NCBI RefSeq assembly: GCF_900188175.1
Contig: NZ_FZOQ01000011.1
Span: forward strand, 1-64,000
Reading direction: 5' to 3'
Source of the DNA: Pontibacter ummariensis
Lineage (GTDB): Bacteria > Bacteroidota > Bacteroidia > Cytophagales > Hymenobacteraceae
Length of the DNA: 64,000 nucleotides
This document shows, piece after piece, positions 63,009-64,000 of the stretch (within the stretch, counting starts at the first letter, position 1; each line of letters starts with the position of its first letter). The translations under genes and the position numbers were made by a program. The notes below the pieces were generated by a model. That model was given only the letters and a program-made list of their open reading frames with translations, made no database searches and was not told the DNA's origin.

Positions 63009-64000
63009 TTAATTTTCCTTAAAACGAACAGTAAAAGTCGTACAGTTCTTATGCTCAGAGCGCAGTGAGAAGCTAAAGCCGTGATTTACAAGTATATCGC
63101 GTACCATTGTTAGCCCTATTCCCTGTCCGTTTGCTTTGGTGGTGTAAAAAGGGGTGAAAAGCTTAGCCTGCACCTGTTCTGATATACCGCCGCCGGTATC
63201 GGAAATGCTAAGCTGGGCAGGGTGCAGGCATGTAGCTATTGTTATCTCGCCATTTGTGTCAATTGCCTCCATTGCGTTTTTCAGAACATTCAGCAGTACC
63301 TGTTCCATTTGCTGCACGTCCAGGCACACGACCAGGGGGCGTTCCCCTAGCTGCCAGGTGAGCTTTATGTTCCTGCGCTGCATTTCTGGCTGCAGCAAAC
63401 AGTACAGGTTCTGTAGGAGTTCATGCAGGTCGGTTGGAGACTTTTGCGGCTGAGGCAGGCGTACTACCTCGGCAAAGTTAGCCATAAAGCGGCTCAGGTT
63501 GGTGTTGCGGTCTACAGCTACCTGCAGTGCATGCTTATAGTCAGGCTGATCTTCCTCCTGTAGCTGCGGTGTATAAAACGCCAGAGAACCTAGTATGGAG
63601 TTGATGGCCCCGGTCGTATTGTTCACCTCATGCGACATCACCCGGATCACCTTTTCATAGGCCTGGCGTTCGTTCTGGAGGATAGCTTCAGTCAGTTCCT
63701 CGATCAAGACGAAGTAGTGCTGAAAGCCCCGGTCCATAAAGTGGGCGCGATGGCAGCGGTAGGTCCAGGTACCCTGTAGTCGGAAGGTGGTGGACTTACC
63801 GGTAGGCAGTTCCAAAAGCTGCTTTGCCCATTCGCTCGGCAACTGACTGACGTGCTTCCCCTGCAGCTCCCCCAGGCTTAGCCCCAGAAACTTCTCTGCT
63901 GCCGGGTTGGCGGCCTCCACCTGGTTATCGAACCCCAACAGGATAATCCCGGCAGGGGAGGCTTGAATGAGCTTTTCTAAGAGATAGTGCTTTTCGGCCT
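63009..64000 (-). CDS. PAS-domain sensor histidine kinase, N-terminus outside the window
   Basis: About 330 residues are visible and the frame continues past the right edge; no start codon is needed inside. Near the edge it reads LLEKLIQASPAGIILLGF, then the PAS domain (NPAAEKFLGLSLGELQGK), then a dimerisation region with the phospho-acceptor His in VMSHEVNNTTGAINSILGSL, and an ATPase domain with ISDTGGGI and GQGIGLTMVRDIL. The His-Glu-Val-Asn-Asn box resembles NtrB/NtrY-type kinases. No response regulator is seen next to it. Confidence 0.9.
   Translation of the reverse strand, partial: AEKHYLLEKLIQASPAGIILLGFDNQVEAANPAAEKFLGLSLGELQGKHVSQLPSEWAKQLLELPTGKSTTFRLQGTWTYRCHRAHFMDRGFQHYFVLIEELTEAILQNERQAYEKVIRVMSHEVNNTTGAINSILGSLAFYTPQLQEEDQPDYKHALQVAVDRNTNLSRFMANFAEVVRLPQPQKSPTDLHELLQNLYCLLQPEMQRRNIKLTWQLGERPLVVCLDVQQMEQVLLNVLKNAMEAIDTNGEITIATCLHPAQLSISDTGGGISEQVQAKLFTPFYTTKANGQGIGLTMVRDILVNHGFSFSLRSEHKNCTTFTVRFKEN

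Noticed and set aside
1..64000. CRISPR arrays, tRNA and rRNA genes
   Set aside because: No regularly spaced short repeats and no cloverleaf or ribosomal sequence were found by eye on either strand.

Overview
The window looks like a chromosomal segment of a Bacteroidota bacterium, most likely in the Hymenobacteraceae/Cytophagales (Pontibacter-like). This is inferred from several type IX secretion (T9SS) C-terminal sorting domains of both types, a PorP/SprF-family protein, Wzc/Wza proteins of Bacteroidota style, few Shine-Dalgarno-like sites, TAnnTTTG-type promoter elements and moderate GC. No rRNA, tRNA or CRISPR array was seen.

Left part (1-12.8 kb): the end of an IS3-like element at the edge, a CsgG/LpoB-like lipoprotein, an OmpR-type two-component system divergent from a T9SS-sorted protein, a secreted alpha/beta hydrolase, a His-tailed small membrane protein, a DUF547 protein, a hydrophilic small protein, a stand-alone receiver, a copper module (CopA ATPase plus CopZ chaperone) and a TMEM220-family protein.

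Middle and right part (12.8-62 kb): one very large surface-polysaccharide locus. 12.8-21.2 kb (+) holds the initiating phosphosugar transferase, a WecG/TagA glycosyltransferase, a CDP-/deoxysugar cassette (RfbF, SDR, RfbC-like, SAF-domain oxidoreductase), a second nucleotidyltransferase and a GT4. 21.2-25.2 kb (-) holds a GT61 and an AlgI/AlgX-like O-acetylation pair. 34.9-37.3 kb holds a flippase and a glycosyltransferase. 45.5-58.8 kb (-) holds Wza, Wzc, a Wzy-like polymerase and six or more glycosyltransferases, including a GT11 fucosyltransferase. 59-62 kb holds a polysaccharide deacetylase, a methyltransferase and an OafA-type acyltransferase.

Interleaved with this biosynthetic machinery are large T9SS-exported proteins: an 1811-residue SGNH-esterase/Ig-repeat protein followed by its PorP/SprF partner, a double-LamG protein, a PQQ-type sugar dehydrogenase fused to PKD, Ig and LamG modules, and a beta-helix/Ig/PA14 protein. 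I infer that the locus makes a polysaccharide and also exports proteins that bind or modify it.

The most unusual structure is a 1,085-bp direct duplication (43419-44503 and 46603-47687) with identical translations on both strands. It encodes a beta-helix module with extreme GC at third codon positions. One copy is in the T9SS-exported protein; the other sits behind a membrane anchor inside the glycosyltransferase operon. The fucosyltransferase gene lies between the copies, so recombination between them would delete it and fuse the two beta-helix genes in frame. The exported copy also has a near-perfect tandem duplication of its PA14 domain. The right edge is a truncated PAS/histidine kinase.
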